This document shows, piece by piece, positions 1 to 7,611 of a stretch of 7,786 nucleotides of DNA. Position 1 is the first letter of the stretch. The number at the start of each line of letters is the position of its first letter. Both the position numbers and the translations under genes were made by a program. The notes under the pieces are model-generated. The model searched no databases. It was given only the letters and a program-made list of their open reading frames with translations, and was not told the DNA's origin. The stretch is from JBBIRT01 sp037441725 (GTDB taxonomy: Bacteria; Desulfobacterota; BSN033; UBA1163). The DNA is taken from positions 1-7,786 of the forward strand of contig JBBIRT010000144.1 of NCBI GenBank assembly GCA_037441725.1, written 5' to 3'.

Positions 1-2
1 GT

Positions 3-674
3 GAAAAATTGTTAGGAGAAGGACCGTTAAGGGTTTGTTCCGATTGTCTTTCAGAGATCCAGTGGATTCATCCTCCAATCTGTTCGATCTGTGGGGCTCC
101 CTTTATCTCCCAAGAGATTGAAGACCATCCTTGTGGCGATTGTCTCACCCAACCAAAATATTTTACAATGGCAAGGGCCTTAGGCATTTATGAGGGGACT
201 CTTCAAAAGGCCATTCATGATTGGAAATATAAAGGGAAAACCGATCTCACCTTCTTCTTTGGAGAGTGGATGAAAGAGGGATTGAATCGTTACTGGAACC
301 TTTTATCTTTTGACCTGTTGATTCCTGTCCCACTTCATCCTCAGCGGTTGAGGCAACGGGGGTTTAATCAATCCCTTCTCCTTGTCAAAGAGTTAAACCG
401 TCACTCGGGGATTCCTTTTCAGAAGGCGCTTCTTTTGAAGGAGAAGCCAACCCCTCCTCAAGTAGATCTAAAAGGAGTAGAAAGAGAGAAGGCCTTGAAA
501 GGGGTATTCAAAGTTGTAGGAGAGGAAAAACTCCTCGAGGGAAAAACCATCCTTCTGATCGATGATGTGTATACCACAGGAGCCACTGTGAATGAATGTG
601 CCAAGATGTTATTAAAGGGAGGAGCCAAAAGGGTGGATGTCTTGACATTGGCCCATACCCTCAAGAAGTATTAG
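3..674 (+). CDS. ComF-family phosphoribosyltransferase-like protein (5'-partial)
   Basis: The frame is open to the left edge, so the start codon and probably the first zinc-binding Cys pair lie outside the window; the TTG at 9 is not a convincing start. Counting residues from that TTG, Cys pairs at 10/13, 25/28 and 42/45 form the N-terminal zinc-ribbon-like part typical of ComF proteins. The family block IPVPLHPQRLRQRGFNQS follows at 105-122. A second conserved block near 148-167 contains TPPQVDLKGVEREKA. The type I phosphoribosyltransferase PRPP loop ILLIDDVYTTGAT is at 181-193. ComF is cytoplasmic and in naturally transformable bacteria is needed for DNA uptake, but most homologues occur outside competence operons and their substrate is unknown. 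The 222-codon visible part is close to full family length (about 230-250 residues), so only a short piece is missing. The next gene starts 34 bp downstream on the same strand, which suggests co-transcription. The family call is secure; a competence role is not. Confidence 0.9.
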   Translation, partial: EKLLGEGPLRVCSDCLSEIQWIHPPICSICGAPFISQEIEDHPCGDCLTQPKYFTMARALGIYEGTLQKAIHDWKYKGKTDLTFFFGEWMKEGLNRYWNLLSFDLLIPVPLHPQRLRQRGFNQSLLLVKELNRHSGIPFQKALLLKEKPTPPQVDLKGVEREKALKGVFKVVGEEKLLEGKTILLIDDVYTTGATVNECAKMLLKGGAKRVDVLTLAHTLKKY

Positions 675-708
675 AGGTAGAGGAAAAACCCAAAAGGATC
701 AATCACTT

Positions 709-3700
709 TTGGCTATGAAAAAGATTCTAAAATCACCAAGCATCAAAATGGATAAAATTGGGCGTGGAATAAAGAGGATGGGTCATCGAAAAAAGCAAAC
801 CCTTCTTTTGATTCTTATTCCAATTCTCATGGTAGGAATCTTTATCTTTCTATCGATCCATTATCTCCTTGATCCAAACATGGGTCGAGTTCTCCTTCAA
901 AAGGCATTGACCACTACCCTTGGAAGTGAGGTCTCTATTGGCAAAGCAAGAATATATTGGTGGAAGGGGATNNNNNNNNNNGACCTTTGAAGATTTAAAG
1001 ATAGAGGATCCCTCTCAAACCTATGATCTCCTAAAGGCCCAAAGATTAATCTTGGGATTAAAACTCTTTCCTCTACTGAAGGGGGAGTTGAAGTGGAAAA
1101 GGGTGATCCTCGAAAGACCTTCCCTTCGCCTCATCAGGGGTAAAAGGGGTCAGGTCAATATCCTCCCAGAAAGAGATTTGAATGATGGAGAGATGAAGGA
1201 AATACAGAAAAAGATTTTAAATGTCATTGCTTCCTTTTCAGGAGGGGCCCTTACCATCCATCATGGGGAGGTTTCTTTTACTGATGAGAGTGTGGATGGA
1301 GCACCGATAAAGACCGAAATCAGTTCTTTCAATCTTGATCTTCCCAAAATTTCGGAAGGGGAGCCTTTTAGCTTTAAGGTGAGTGGAAAGATCGTCCATT
1401 CAAAAAGAGAAAGCCCATTTTCTATTGAAGGAAGGATTCAGAGCTTCCCGGAGGATCTCGATCTCTTAAAAGGAATGGCGGAAGTTAAAGTAAAGGTAAA
1501 GGACCTCGATACCCTCCATTTCTGGCCTTATCTAAAAAGCTTAGTCCCCATGAGAGCCATTTCAGGAAGACTTGACCTGGAGGCCTATTATCAGGGGAAC
1601 TTTCAAGGGACCTTTAGGTCCACCGTCAAGATAAAATTGAGAGACCTTCTTTTTGACTACCCCCAGGTCTTTTTTTCGGTGATAAAGTCTCCCTGGATCA
1701 ACATCGATGTGAAAACCCACTACGATTCAAAAAATCTCAATGTCCAACAGTTGTCGATAGAACTCCCAGAGTTACAGGTTCAGGCAAGGGGGAGGATCTA
1801 TGAAATTGGAACAGAGAAGATTGGCATCGAAGCTGAGGCCTTTACCAATCCATTCGATGTATCAGAGGGGAAGAAATTCATCCCCTTTCGAATCATTACT
1901 CCAGACGTCTCTGATGCCCTCTTCCGATCGGAAGGAAAAGGGGCCTTCCAAATTTTATCGGTAAAACTTGCAGGTAAAATCTCTGAAATCGATCAATGCG
2001 ACCAACCTGAAAATGCCCATGTCCTCTCAATTCAGGCGAGGTTAAATGGAGTTCAATTAAAACTTCCATGGAACCTTCCTGCTTTTGAAGATCTCAAAGG
2101 CCAACTTTTATTTGAAAAGGGCCACCTCTATTTAAATGGAGTGGAAGGAAAGATCTTCCATACCACCCTAAAAAAGGTAAGGGGCGTGTTTTATGACCTC
2201 CTTCATGTCCCTACCCTTGAGGTTGATTGCGGAGGTGAATTCGACCTGAAAGATCTTCCTTCCTTCATCAAGATTGAAGGATTATTAGAACGATCAGGGC
2301 AAGTCCTTTCATCGCTGGAGATCCTTTCAGGAAAGGCTCAATATTCTCTTTGGATGAAAGGGGTATTGAGATCTCCCCTTCATTTTCAACATCAAGGGAG
2401 TTACACCTTATCAAACGTTCGGTTCAAGCATGCCCATATGCCTTTCCCAATTTTAATAGAGAAAGGAAAGCTCCAGCTTTCCCATAAAGAGTTTCAGTGG
2501 TCAGAGACAGAAATGGAGTTAGGGCAAACCTCGTTGGAGTCCAGTGGGATTTGGAGATATAGTGAGAAAGAGCCTCTCTTTGAGATTGTAACGAAGGGGA
2601 CAGGAGATCTGAAAAGTTTATCTCCTCTCTTTCAATCCCCTCTCATTCCGGAGGGAATAAGGTCAAAAGCAAAGGGTTTCGAAGCCCTTTCAGGGAGCGT
2701 TCGATTTTCATTCAGTGGTAAAAAGGGGTCAGGAGCTTCTCATTTTTCGTATAATGGAAAAATTTTCCCCAGAGAGGTCTCTATCTTAAGAAAAGAGAGT
2801 GCCCTTCCCATTCGAATTAATGAGGGGGAGATATCCTTTTCAAACCTTGGGATGGTTTTTTCAAAGTTAGGGATCCAACTAAAAAATACCTCCCTGATGC
2901 TGGATGGCCACTTTCAAGAAGGAAATGTAAATCTTTTAACAAAAGGGTATGTTGATTTAAGAGAGCTTTTCAATGTTCTAAGATCATTTCCCTCTTCTGA
3001 GGTCATCCCATTGGCGATGGAAGGGATTCAAGAAATTGGAGGAAGGGCGGAGGTTCAGCTTAAATGGCTTGGAAAGATGGGGAAAGATTTTTTTCCATTA
3101 TCTGAGGGAGAGATTCGACTCAAAGAGATTTCCCTCCAACACCAGCAGATCCCTTTCTCTCTTTCCCTGATGGAGGGTACCCTTTTGGTCACTCCAGAAC
3201 AGATTCGATGGGATCAATGGAAGGGAAAGGTAGGAGATTCACCTTTTGTTTCCTCAGGAATCATAGACCGAGACAATTCTTCTTTATCCTTTAAAAAAGT
3301 CGGTGGAGTTCCAGATCTCACCCCATTGGGTCGCAGAATCTCCTTTCATTTCCATTCAACCCAATTGGATATCAATCCTTTTCTCTCCAAGAAGAAAGAG
3401 ATTCCTCCACCCATGATTGAAAAGGTGAATTCTTTCCTTCTTCATTGGTGGATCAATGGCACCGTGCAGATTGATCAGGGGAAATATCATACCTTTCAGT
3501 TTCAAACCCTTAAAACAGAGATGAGAACGATAAACGGAACCTTATTCCTCCGTCCGATTCAATTCAAATCGGATGGAGGGGACTTCTGGGGAGAAGGATG
3601 GATTAAACCCACAGAGAAAGGAATTCTGTTTGAAGTAAAACCACGGGTGTCTAACATGGGAGCCAATTCTTTCCTCAATATCCTTTTCTCTAAAAATGAG

Positions 3701-4303
3701 GAGGAGAGGATGAAGATTACGGGCAGGGTCAACATTGATAAAGCAGAGCTCAGAGGGCAAGGAGAGGACTTTCAAAAGTTGAAAGAATCTCTCACTGGAA
3801 GTTTAAGGTTCGAAATCGAGAATGGAGTGATTGAACGGTTCAACATCCTCTCCAAGATCTTTTCACTCCTTAATATCTCCCAATATTTTAGAGGAAGGCT
3901 TCCTGATTTAAAGACCAAAGGGCTTCCTTATCATCAGATTCTGGCAAATATTCATATAAAAGAGGGAGTCGCTTCCACAAATGATTTTATTGTGGATAGC
4001 GATGCGATGAGGATGACGGTCTTCGGAAGGGTTGATCTGGGGAAAAACCTAATCGATGTTAGGATTGGGGTTCATCCCTTGATAACGATCGACACAATCT
4101 TAAGTAATGTCCCTATTGTGGGTTATATCCTCACCGGGAAGGATAAGGCCTTCCTCTCCTATTTTTATGAGGTGAAGGGCTCTCTGGAGGACCCAAAAAT
4201 TGAGGCCATTCCACTTAAGAGTCTTGAAGAGCCTTTTTGGGGGACGCTCAAACGTTTACTTGAAACTCCGTTAAGACCCTTCCAGAAGGCTCCTTCACCT
4301 TAG
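709..4303 (+). CDS. Large AsmA-like (YhdP/AsmA C-terminal domain) inner-membrane-anchored protein, interrupted by an N gap
   Basis: I read this as one gene of about 1,195 codons plus whatever the N gap hides. From the TTG at 709, residues 24-30 are basic and 31-50 form a hydrophobic helix (TLLLILIPILMVGIFIFLSI). This predicts an N-in anchor with the rest in the periplasm. Next comes the AsmA-type entry motif, LGSEVSIGKARIYWWKG. After the gap it continues as TFEDLKIEDPS and then long alternating beta-strand sequence with repeated 'L..G.....G' blocks. The C-terminal 200 residues (about 3715-4250) resemble the AsmA-like C-terminal domain, with LRFEIENGVIERFNILSKI, VFGRVDLGKNLIDVRIGVHP and YEVKGSLEDPKIEAIPLKSL. 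AsmA/YhdP/TamB-type proteins are thought to form bridge-like grooves that carry phospholipid between inner and outer membranes; a transport role here is inference. The start is uncertain. AAGGA at 694-698 lies 10 nt before TTG 709 and 16 nt before the alternative ATG at 715. The frame left of the gap (codons at 709+3n) and right of it (codons at 983+3n) disagree across ten Ns, which I attribute to wrong gap length. Confidence 0.82.
972..981. other. Assembly gap (10 Ns) inside the AsmA-like gene
   Basis: Ten undetermined bases split the gene after codon GGG (967-969) plus 'AT'. Coding resumes with a single G (982) and then ACC TTT GAA. To join the two open frames, the true number of missing bases must be a multiple of three, so ten is a placeholder or one base is miscalled. 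The flanking protein text, WWKGI then TFEDLKIEDPS, suggests that only a few residues are missing, because AsmA relatives usually have only a short link between these two motifs. Confidence 0.95.
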
Positions 4304-4328
4304 CTCGTAATCCTTCCAACAGGGATTC

Positions 4329-4365
4329 CTTTGACCTGAATAGGTTTATTTCCTATTTCTCAAAG
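4329..4365. terminator. Interrupted stem-loop between convergent genes, possible bidirectional terminator
   Basis: An inner stem AATAGG (4339-4344) pairs with CCTATT (4352-4357) around the loop TTTATTT. An outer stem CTTTGA (4329-4334) pairs with TCAAAG (4360-4365), separated from the inner one by a 4/2-nt internal loop. The structure fills most of the 56-bp spacer between the stop of the AsmA-like gene (4301-4303) and the stop of the oxidoreductase gene (4360-4362), and its right arm overlaps the latter stop codon. The stems are A/T-rich and neither strand has a clear U-tract after the stem. The call therefore rests on position and symmetry. Confidence 0.4.
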
Positions 4366-6213
4366 TTGAGAGATTTCACGGGCCATTTCTGCAAGCCCGA
4401 GTTCAGAGAGTTTCCTGGGTGTTGGGATACCGTTTTTATTCCAACCGCGGAGGTTATAGTATCGGTCCAGAAACTGTTCCATCTCTCTTATGACCTCTCC
4501 CTCCCCAGGGGCTCCCAAGGTATGAAGGGGTTCGGTCAGCATCCTTATTGGGAGGTGATCATCTTTTCGTCCAAACCCCTCCCGAACGTTGAAGGCTCGC
4601 TCGAGGTTGACAATCCTCTCTCCTACTTTCCATAGGTCAGTAATTTTCGCAGAAGACTCAATGCCTGTTGCTGCTGCCAAGAGCTTTGCATAGTGATCCG
4701 GAAACCATCCCCAGCCCCTGGCAAAGGCACACATAATTCCCACTTCAATTATCGCTGTACTGTCTTGATTGTAGATGACAATGTCAGCATTTTCGGTTTC
4801 AATAAAACGATTGACCGGCCTTGGATCAGTGGTTCCAAAGATTTCCTGCGCAGCATAACCATAGTTATGACTTCCGCCTATATTCGAGGTTGCATAGCTG
4901 AATCCATGAGATTTTGCACCCCTTGGTTCATAGGCAGGTAATTCCAACCCCTTGACATGAATGGCATAGGCCTCTGCCCCCCGGCCTAACAATTGAGCAG
5001 CCCTTGCCACTCCCTCAGCCAAAATATTACCGATACCCTCTCGGGCTACAATCTTTTGAATGAGTTTGATCATCGTTTGGTGATCTCCATAGATGAGCTC
5101 CAATCCATCCGTATCATTCCTACTGATAATCCCGTGTTCATAAAGCTCGTAAGCAAAACCAATACAGTTCCCTGTGCTGATGGTATCCATCCCGAAATTG
5201 TCGCAAAGCTGGTCCGCCCTTATCGTTGCCTCGATAGAGGTACTATCAATGGGAGCACTAAACACCCAGAGGGATTCATACTCAGGCCCCTCGCTCCATG
5301 CCCCTGCATAAGGGCCAGTCGTTACCGTGTGAGCCTTACCGCATCGAGCAGAACAACCATAACAGCCAAATTCCCCTGTTCTCAGTTTCCGATATTCCTC
5401 ACCATAGAGTTTCTCCCCCTCCTTCATTTGGCCATACCTAAAATTACGAACAGGGAAGACTCCAATGGTATTGGTGACATTCTGGGTTGTGGTCGTGCCC
5501 CATTCTTTATGATGTTTGAATTGCTGGTTTTCTCGGATGAGACGGTTCTGCTCGCTGGCAAGCCTCTTAAAAGACTCTGGATCAAAAAGCCTCACCTTTC
5601 GTTTTGCCGTGATGGCAATGGCTTTTAGATTTTTGGATCCCATCACTGTACCTACCCCACATCGGCCTGCAGTCCTTCTGCCACTCACAATGGCTGCATA
5701 CCTTACCAATCGTTCACCTGCAGGGCCAATGCAGGCCACACGGGTATTCTCTCCATGTCGTTTTCTGAGAATGTCTTGAGTTTCAGGGGTTTCTTTTCCC
5801 CAGAGCTCCTGTGCATCAACGAATTCGCATCCTTCTGGGGTGAGATGCAGGTAGAGAGGGGTTTCAGACTTCCCCTCAATGAGCAAGGCTTCATAGCCTG
5901 CAAAACGAAGCCAGGCGCCAAAATCTGCCCCCCCTACGGATCGAGCGAACCCACCCGTTAAGGGACTTTTAGTACAAACCATCCAGCGTGACACTCCTTG
6001 TGCCGAAGTCCCAGCCAGTGGTCCTGCAACAAACATAAGCCTGTTTTCCTCTCCCAGAGGATCTGTGTGGGGAGGTTGGTGCTTATAAAGATAAGCAACA
6101 CCCAAGCCTCTTCCTCCAATAAAAAGCTCGCAAAGCTCCCGAGGGACTTCTTCTACCTCTGTGGTTCGTTTGGTCAAGTTAATTCGTAACACATAGTTTC
6201 TATAGGGTATCAT
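4360..6213 (-). CDS. Tungsten-type aldehyde:ferredoxin oxidoreductase family protein
   Basis: This 617-residue protein would oxidise an aldehyde to the carboxylic acid, or run in reverse, passing electrons to ferredoxin in the cytoplasm. Its length fits the family (about 600-620). Family blocks are in order: FIGGRGLGVAYLY (31-43), FVAGPLAGT (61-69), KSPLTGGFARSVGG (82-95) and GRCGVGTVMGSKNLKAIAI (183-201). The [4Fe-4S] ligands are a CxxCxxxC motif at C284, C287 and C291 plus a distal C495, close to positions 288/291/295/494 of Pyrococcus furiosus AOR. The first pterin motif DNFGMD (338-343) is canonical; the second, EVGIMC (490-495), departs from DxxGLC. E313 and H449 are candidates for the Glu and His near the metal site. 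The ATG at 6213 is well supported: AAAAGGAGG (6228-6220 on this strand) lies 6 nt upstream. The gene follows the alcohol dehydrogenase gene by 70 bp and probably shares its promoter. No small ferredoxin-like or FAD subunit gene, as in AorABC of Aromatoleum, is present beside it. Substrate and metal (W or Mo) cannot be read from the sequence. Confidence 0.93.
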   Translation of the reverse strand: MIPYRNYVLRINLTKRTTEVEEVPRELCELFIGGRGLGVAYLYKHQPPHTDPLGEENRLMFVAGPLAGTSAQGVSRWMVCTKSPLTGGFARSVGGADFGAWLRFAGYEALLIEGKSETPLYLHLTPEGCEFVDAQELWGKETPETQDILRKRHGENTRVACIGPAGERLVRYAAIVSGRRTAGRCGVGTVMGSKNLKAIAITAKRKVRLFDPESFKRLASEQNRLIRENQQFKHHKEWGTTTTQNVTNTIGVFPVRNFRYGQMKEGEKLYGEEYRKLRTGEFGCYGCSARCGKAHTVTTGPYAGAWSEGPEYESLWVFSAPIDSTSIEATIRADQLCDNFGMDTISTGNCIGFAYELYEHGIISRNDTDGLELIYGDHQTMIKLIQKIVAREGIGNILAEGVARAAQLLGRGAEAYAIHVKGLELPAYEPRGAKSHGFSYATSNIGGSHNYGYAAQEIFGTTDPRPVNRFIETENADIVIYNQDSTAIIEVGIMCAFARGWGWFPDHYAKLLAAATGIESSAKITDLWKVGERIVNLERAFNVREGFGRKDDHLPIRMLTEPLHTLGAPGEGEVIREMEQFLDRYYNLRGWNKNGIPTPRKLSELGLAEMAREISQL

Positions 6214-6219
6214 CTAAGG

Positions 6220-6228
6220 CCTCCTTTT
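6220..6228 (-). promoter_or_regulatory. Strong ribosome binding site of the oxidoreductase gene
   Basis: Read on the minus strand, AAAAGGAGG is a near-perfect anti-16S match ending 6 nt before the ATG at 6213-6211. It fixes the start of the oxidoreductase. It also suggests that this second gene has its own efficient translation initiation and does not depend on coupling to the upstream dehydrogenase gene, whose stop is 70 bp away. Confidence 0.85.
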
Positions 6229-6283
6229 AAGATTGTAGAATCATATAGTTACCCTCTCTTTGTCCATATTAAATGTTATCGTT

Positions 6284-6303
6284 TTAATAGAACTTTCTAT
6301 TAA
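6284..6303. repeat. Perfect inverted repeat over the dehydrogenase stop codon
   Basis: TTAATAGAA, CT, TTCTATTAA reads as two perfect 9-bp arms around a 2-nt centre (in RNA, an 8-bp stem with a 4-nt loop). Its left end coincides with the TAA stop of the dehydrogenase (6286-6284 on the minus strand), so the last codons of that gene lie within the stem. Neither side is followed by a T-tract, so an intrinsic terminator is unlikely. A role in mRNA processing or differential stability between the two genes is possible but is inference. Confidence 0.6.
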
Positions 6304-7384
6304 TGGATTGGTTGATTCGAAGCACGGGTTTGATGGTAGCCCCTCGCTTGGAATCTGCAATCGCTTGGTTGATCTTTTTAAAGTCATAGAATTTAATGAG
6401 ATGATCAAATGGGAACTTTCCCTTCAGGTAAAGATCGATTAGTTTAGGAATAAACTGCTGGGGGATTGCGTCGCCTTGGATAATGCCGAGGGTTCTCTTT
6501 CTCCCGGGGAGAAACGTCCCCTTCTCGCCGGTGAGGAGTGCTACCACACCTCTGGGGTTTAATGCTTCAATAGCGAGTTGGTGCATCTTCGGACTGCCAG
6601 TGGTATCCACTATATAATCGACGCCCCTACCGGTGATCTTTGCCACCTGGGCAATGATGTCCTGACCACGATTGTTGATGATGTGTGTAGCTCCCAGATG
6701 AAGAGCAAGTTTGAGTCGATTGAGTTTAATGTCAACACCGATAATTGGGTTTGCACCGACAAGGCATGCCGCCATAACCGCTGCCAGGCCGACCGCTCCT
6801 GTTCCGAAGACAGCAAGGCTTTTTCCTTTCGAAACCCTTAGCGAGTTCATCACAGTTCCGGCTCCCGTCTGCATGCTACAACCCAAAGGAGCTAATATTT
6901 CCAGAGGCAGATCTTTAGAAACCTTGACGAGGTTTCTCTCTGTGGCTAAGGAGTATGTTGCAAAAGATGACTGACCGAAGAAGTGCCCTCGGACACCACT
7001 TCGGAGTAGTGCATTACTCCCATCCAGTCGCTGAAAACCAAAGTTAAGTTTCCAAAGATATTTACAATGAGCAGGGCGTCCAGTCCGGCATTGATGGCAA
7101 CTGCCACAGGACTGATAGGAAAGTACGACATGATCGCCTGCTTTAATGTTCTGCACGTTTTTTCCTACCTTCTCCACAATCCCTGATCCCTCATGACCTA
7201 AAACTACAGGGGGGTCTCCCTCATCCCATCCCTCACAAAGAGCAATATCAGTATGACAGATCCCTGAGGCGACGATACGCACTAAGACTTCATCATCCCT
7301 TGGGCCCTCCATTTCAAGGGATTCGATCTTCAAAGGTCCTCCTTTTTTTCGAAGGACTGCAGCTTGAATTTTGCATATTTCCAT
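6284..7384 (-). CDS. Zinc-dependent aryl (benzyl-type) alcohol dehydrogenase, XylB-like
   Basis: This 366-residue medium-chain dehydrogenase/reductase would interconvert an alcohol and its aldehyde with NAD(H) in the cytoplasm. Catalytic zinc ligands are C43 (GICHTD), H64/E65 (GHEGSG) and C169 (LGCSMQTGAG). Structural zinc ligands are C93, C96, C99 and C107. The Rossmann loop is GTGAVG (194-199), and D218 after the second strand favours NAD over NADP. The length and many blocks, including HFFGQSSFATYSLATERN, LGCSMQTGAG, GATHIIN, GKFPFDHLIKFY and the KPVLRI end, match benzyl alcohol dehydrogenases such as XylB as I remember them. A48 stands where horse liver ADH has the proton-relay His51; XylB-type enzymes likewise lack this His. 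I chose ATG 7384 because GAAGGG (7397-7392) lies 7 nt upstream and it gives the family's usual length. An in-frame TTG at 7453 would add 23 atypical residues. The C-terminus carries an extra NQSINRKFY. The gene is first in a probable two-gene operon with the oxidoreductase. The aromatic substrate is inferred from similarity. Confidence 0.93.
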   Translation of the reverse strand: MEICKIQAAVLRKKGGPLKIESLEMEGPRDDEVLVRIVASGICHTDIALCEGWDEGDPPVVLGHEGSGIVEKVGKNVQNIKAGDHVVLSYQSCGSCHQCRTGRPAHCKYLWKLNFGFQRLDGSNALLRSGVRGHFFGQSSFATYSLATERNLVKVSKDLPLEILAPLGCSMQTGAGTVMNSLRVSKGKSLAVFGTGAVGLAAVMAACLVGANPIIGVDIKLNRLKLALHLGATHIINNRGQDIIAQVAKITGRGVDYIVDTTGSPKMHQLAIEALNPRGVVALLTGEKGTFLPGRKRTLGIIQGDAIPQQFIPKLIDLYLKGKFPFDHLIKFYDFKKINQAIADSKRGATIKPVLRINQSINRKFY

Positions 7385-7391
7385 TTTTTTA

Positions 7392-7397
7392 CCCTTC
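7392..7397 (-). promoter_or_regulatory. Ribosome binding site that decides the dehydrogenase start
   Basis: Read on the minus strand, GAAGGG is followed by TAAAAAA and then the ATG at 7384, a 7-nt spacing. The longer in-frame TTG candidate at 7453 has no comparable purine-rich site and sits inside an inverted repeat. This supports the 366-residue product. Confidence 0.7.
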
Positions 7398-7405
7398 ACA
7401 AGAGG

Positions 7406-7419
7406 AGGCTGAAAAGCCT
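7406..7419 (-). promoter_or_regulatory. Small leader stem-loop upstream of the dehydrogenase ribosome binding site
   Basis: On the minus strand AGGCT, TTTC, AGCCT forms a 5-bp stem with a tetraloop, ending 8 nt before the GAAGGG site. On the plus strand the same sequence reads AGGCT, GAAA, AGCCT followed by TTTT, which mimics a small intrinsic terminator. No plus-strand gene is seen that would need one here. A regulatory role in the leader is a guess from position. Confidence 0.35.
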
Positions 7420-7441
7420 TTTTAAAGTGATCACATTTGAT

Positions 7442-7473
7442 CGATTGAATCAACCATGGGTTCAGTTCAATCG
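7442..7473 (-). promoter_or_regulatory. Long imperfect inverted repeat in the dehydrogenase leader (hairpin or operator candidate)
   Basis: Perfect 8-bp outer arms CGATTGAA (7442-7449) and TTCAATCG (7466-7473) enclose a second pair, AACC (7452-7455) and GGTT (7459-7462), around the 3-nt loop ATG. The outer and inner pairs are separated by a 2/3-nt internal loop. This gives 12 paired bases in 32 nt. It lies about 95-125 nt downstream of the predicted transcription start and 58 nt before the dehydrogenase ATG. As DNA it could bind a dimeric regulator, and as RNA it could form a leader hairpin. The sequence does not decide between these. Confidence 0.5.
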
Positions 7474-7572
7474 TTATCCATTTAATGAGAGTTTAAGGTC
7501 CATTGTCCAGATCTTCATTGTATCGCTTTCTAAAAGGATTTAAGGCATCTCTGATTTCCTCTATGTAAAATC

Positions 7573-7601
7573 AATATAGTTTAATGGCAAACTCTTGTCA
7601 A
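7573..7601 (-). promoter_or_regulatory. Near-consensus sigma-70 promoter of the dehydrogenase-oxidoreductase operon
   Basis: On the minus strand the -35 box TTGACA (7601-7596) is a full consensus match. It is separated by exactly 17 bp from TATATT (7578-7573), one base off the -10 consensus. Transcription should begin near 7566, giving a leader of about 180 nt before the ATG at 7384. Directly upstream, AAAAAGAG/TTTTTTAAAAA sequence (about 7602-7613) makes an A/T tract where an UP element would lie. A strong core promoter suggests high basal expression unless a repressor acts. Confidence 0.72.
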
Positions 7602-7611
7602 TTTTTTAAAA

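Noticed and set aside
3542..3775. Minus-strand open frame within the AsmA-like gene
   Set aside because: It lies antisense to conserved AsmA-like coding sequence and shows no recognisable domain.
4366..6189. Several plus-strand open frames opposite the oxidoreductase gene
   Set aside because: They are shadows of the strongly supported minus-strand gene and show no recognisable protein features.
6214..6283. Separate promoter for the oxidoreductase (TGGACA and TATGAT on the minus strand)
   Set aside because: The spacing is only 15 bp and the -35 match is imperfect, so it is weak compared with the clear operon promoter.
7404..7424. Plus-strand intrinsic terminator (AGGCT-GAAA-AGCCT then TTTTT)
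   Set aside because: No plus-strand gene is seen upstream that would need it, and it lies in the leader of a minus-strand operon. It is kept only as a leader stem-loop.
7385..7453. Longer dehydrogenase start at TTG 7453 adding 23 residues
   Set aside because: It has no ribosome binding site, the added residues do not resemble the family's N-terminus, and ATG 7384 has a good site and gives the usual 366 residues.
7474..7518. Minus-strand leader peptide of 14 residues (starting MKIWTMDLKL) in the dehydrogenase leader
   Set aside because: It has no recognisable ribosome binding site and no run of a regulatory amino acid, so there is no evidence beyond a chance ATG-to-stop frame.
7581..7596. 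Sigma-54 promoter starting at TGGCAAACTC on the plus strand
   Set aside because: The distance between the GG and a GC-like element does not fit the required 10-bp spacing, and the -12 element is missing.
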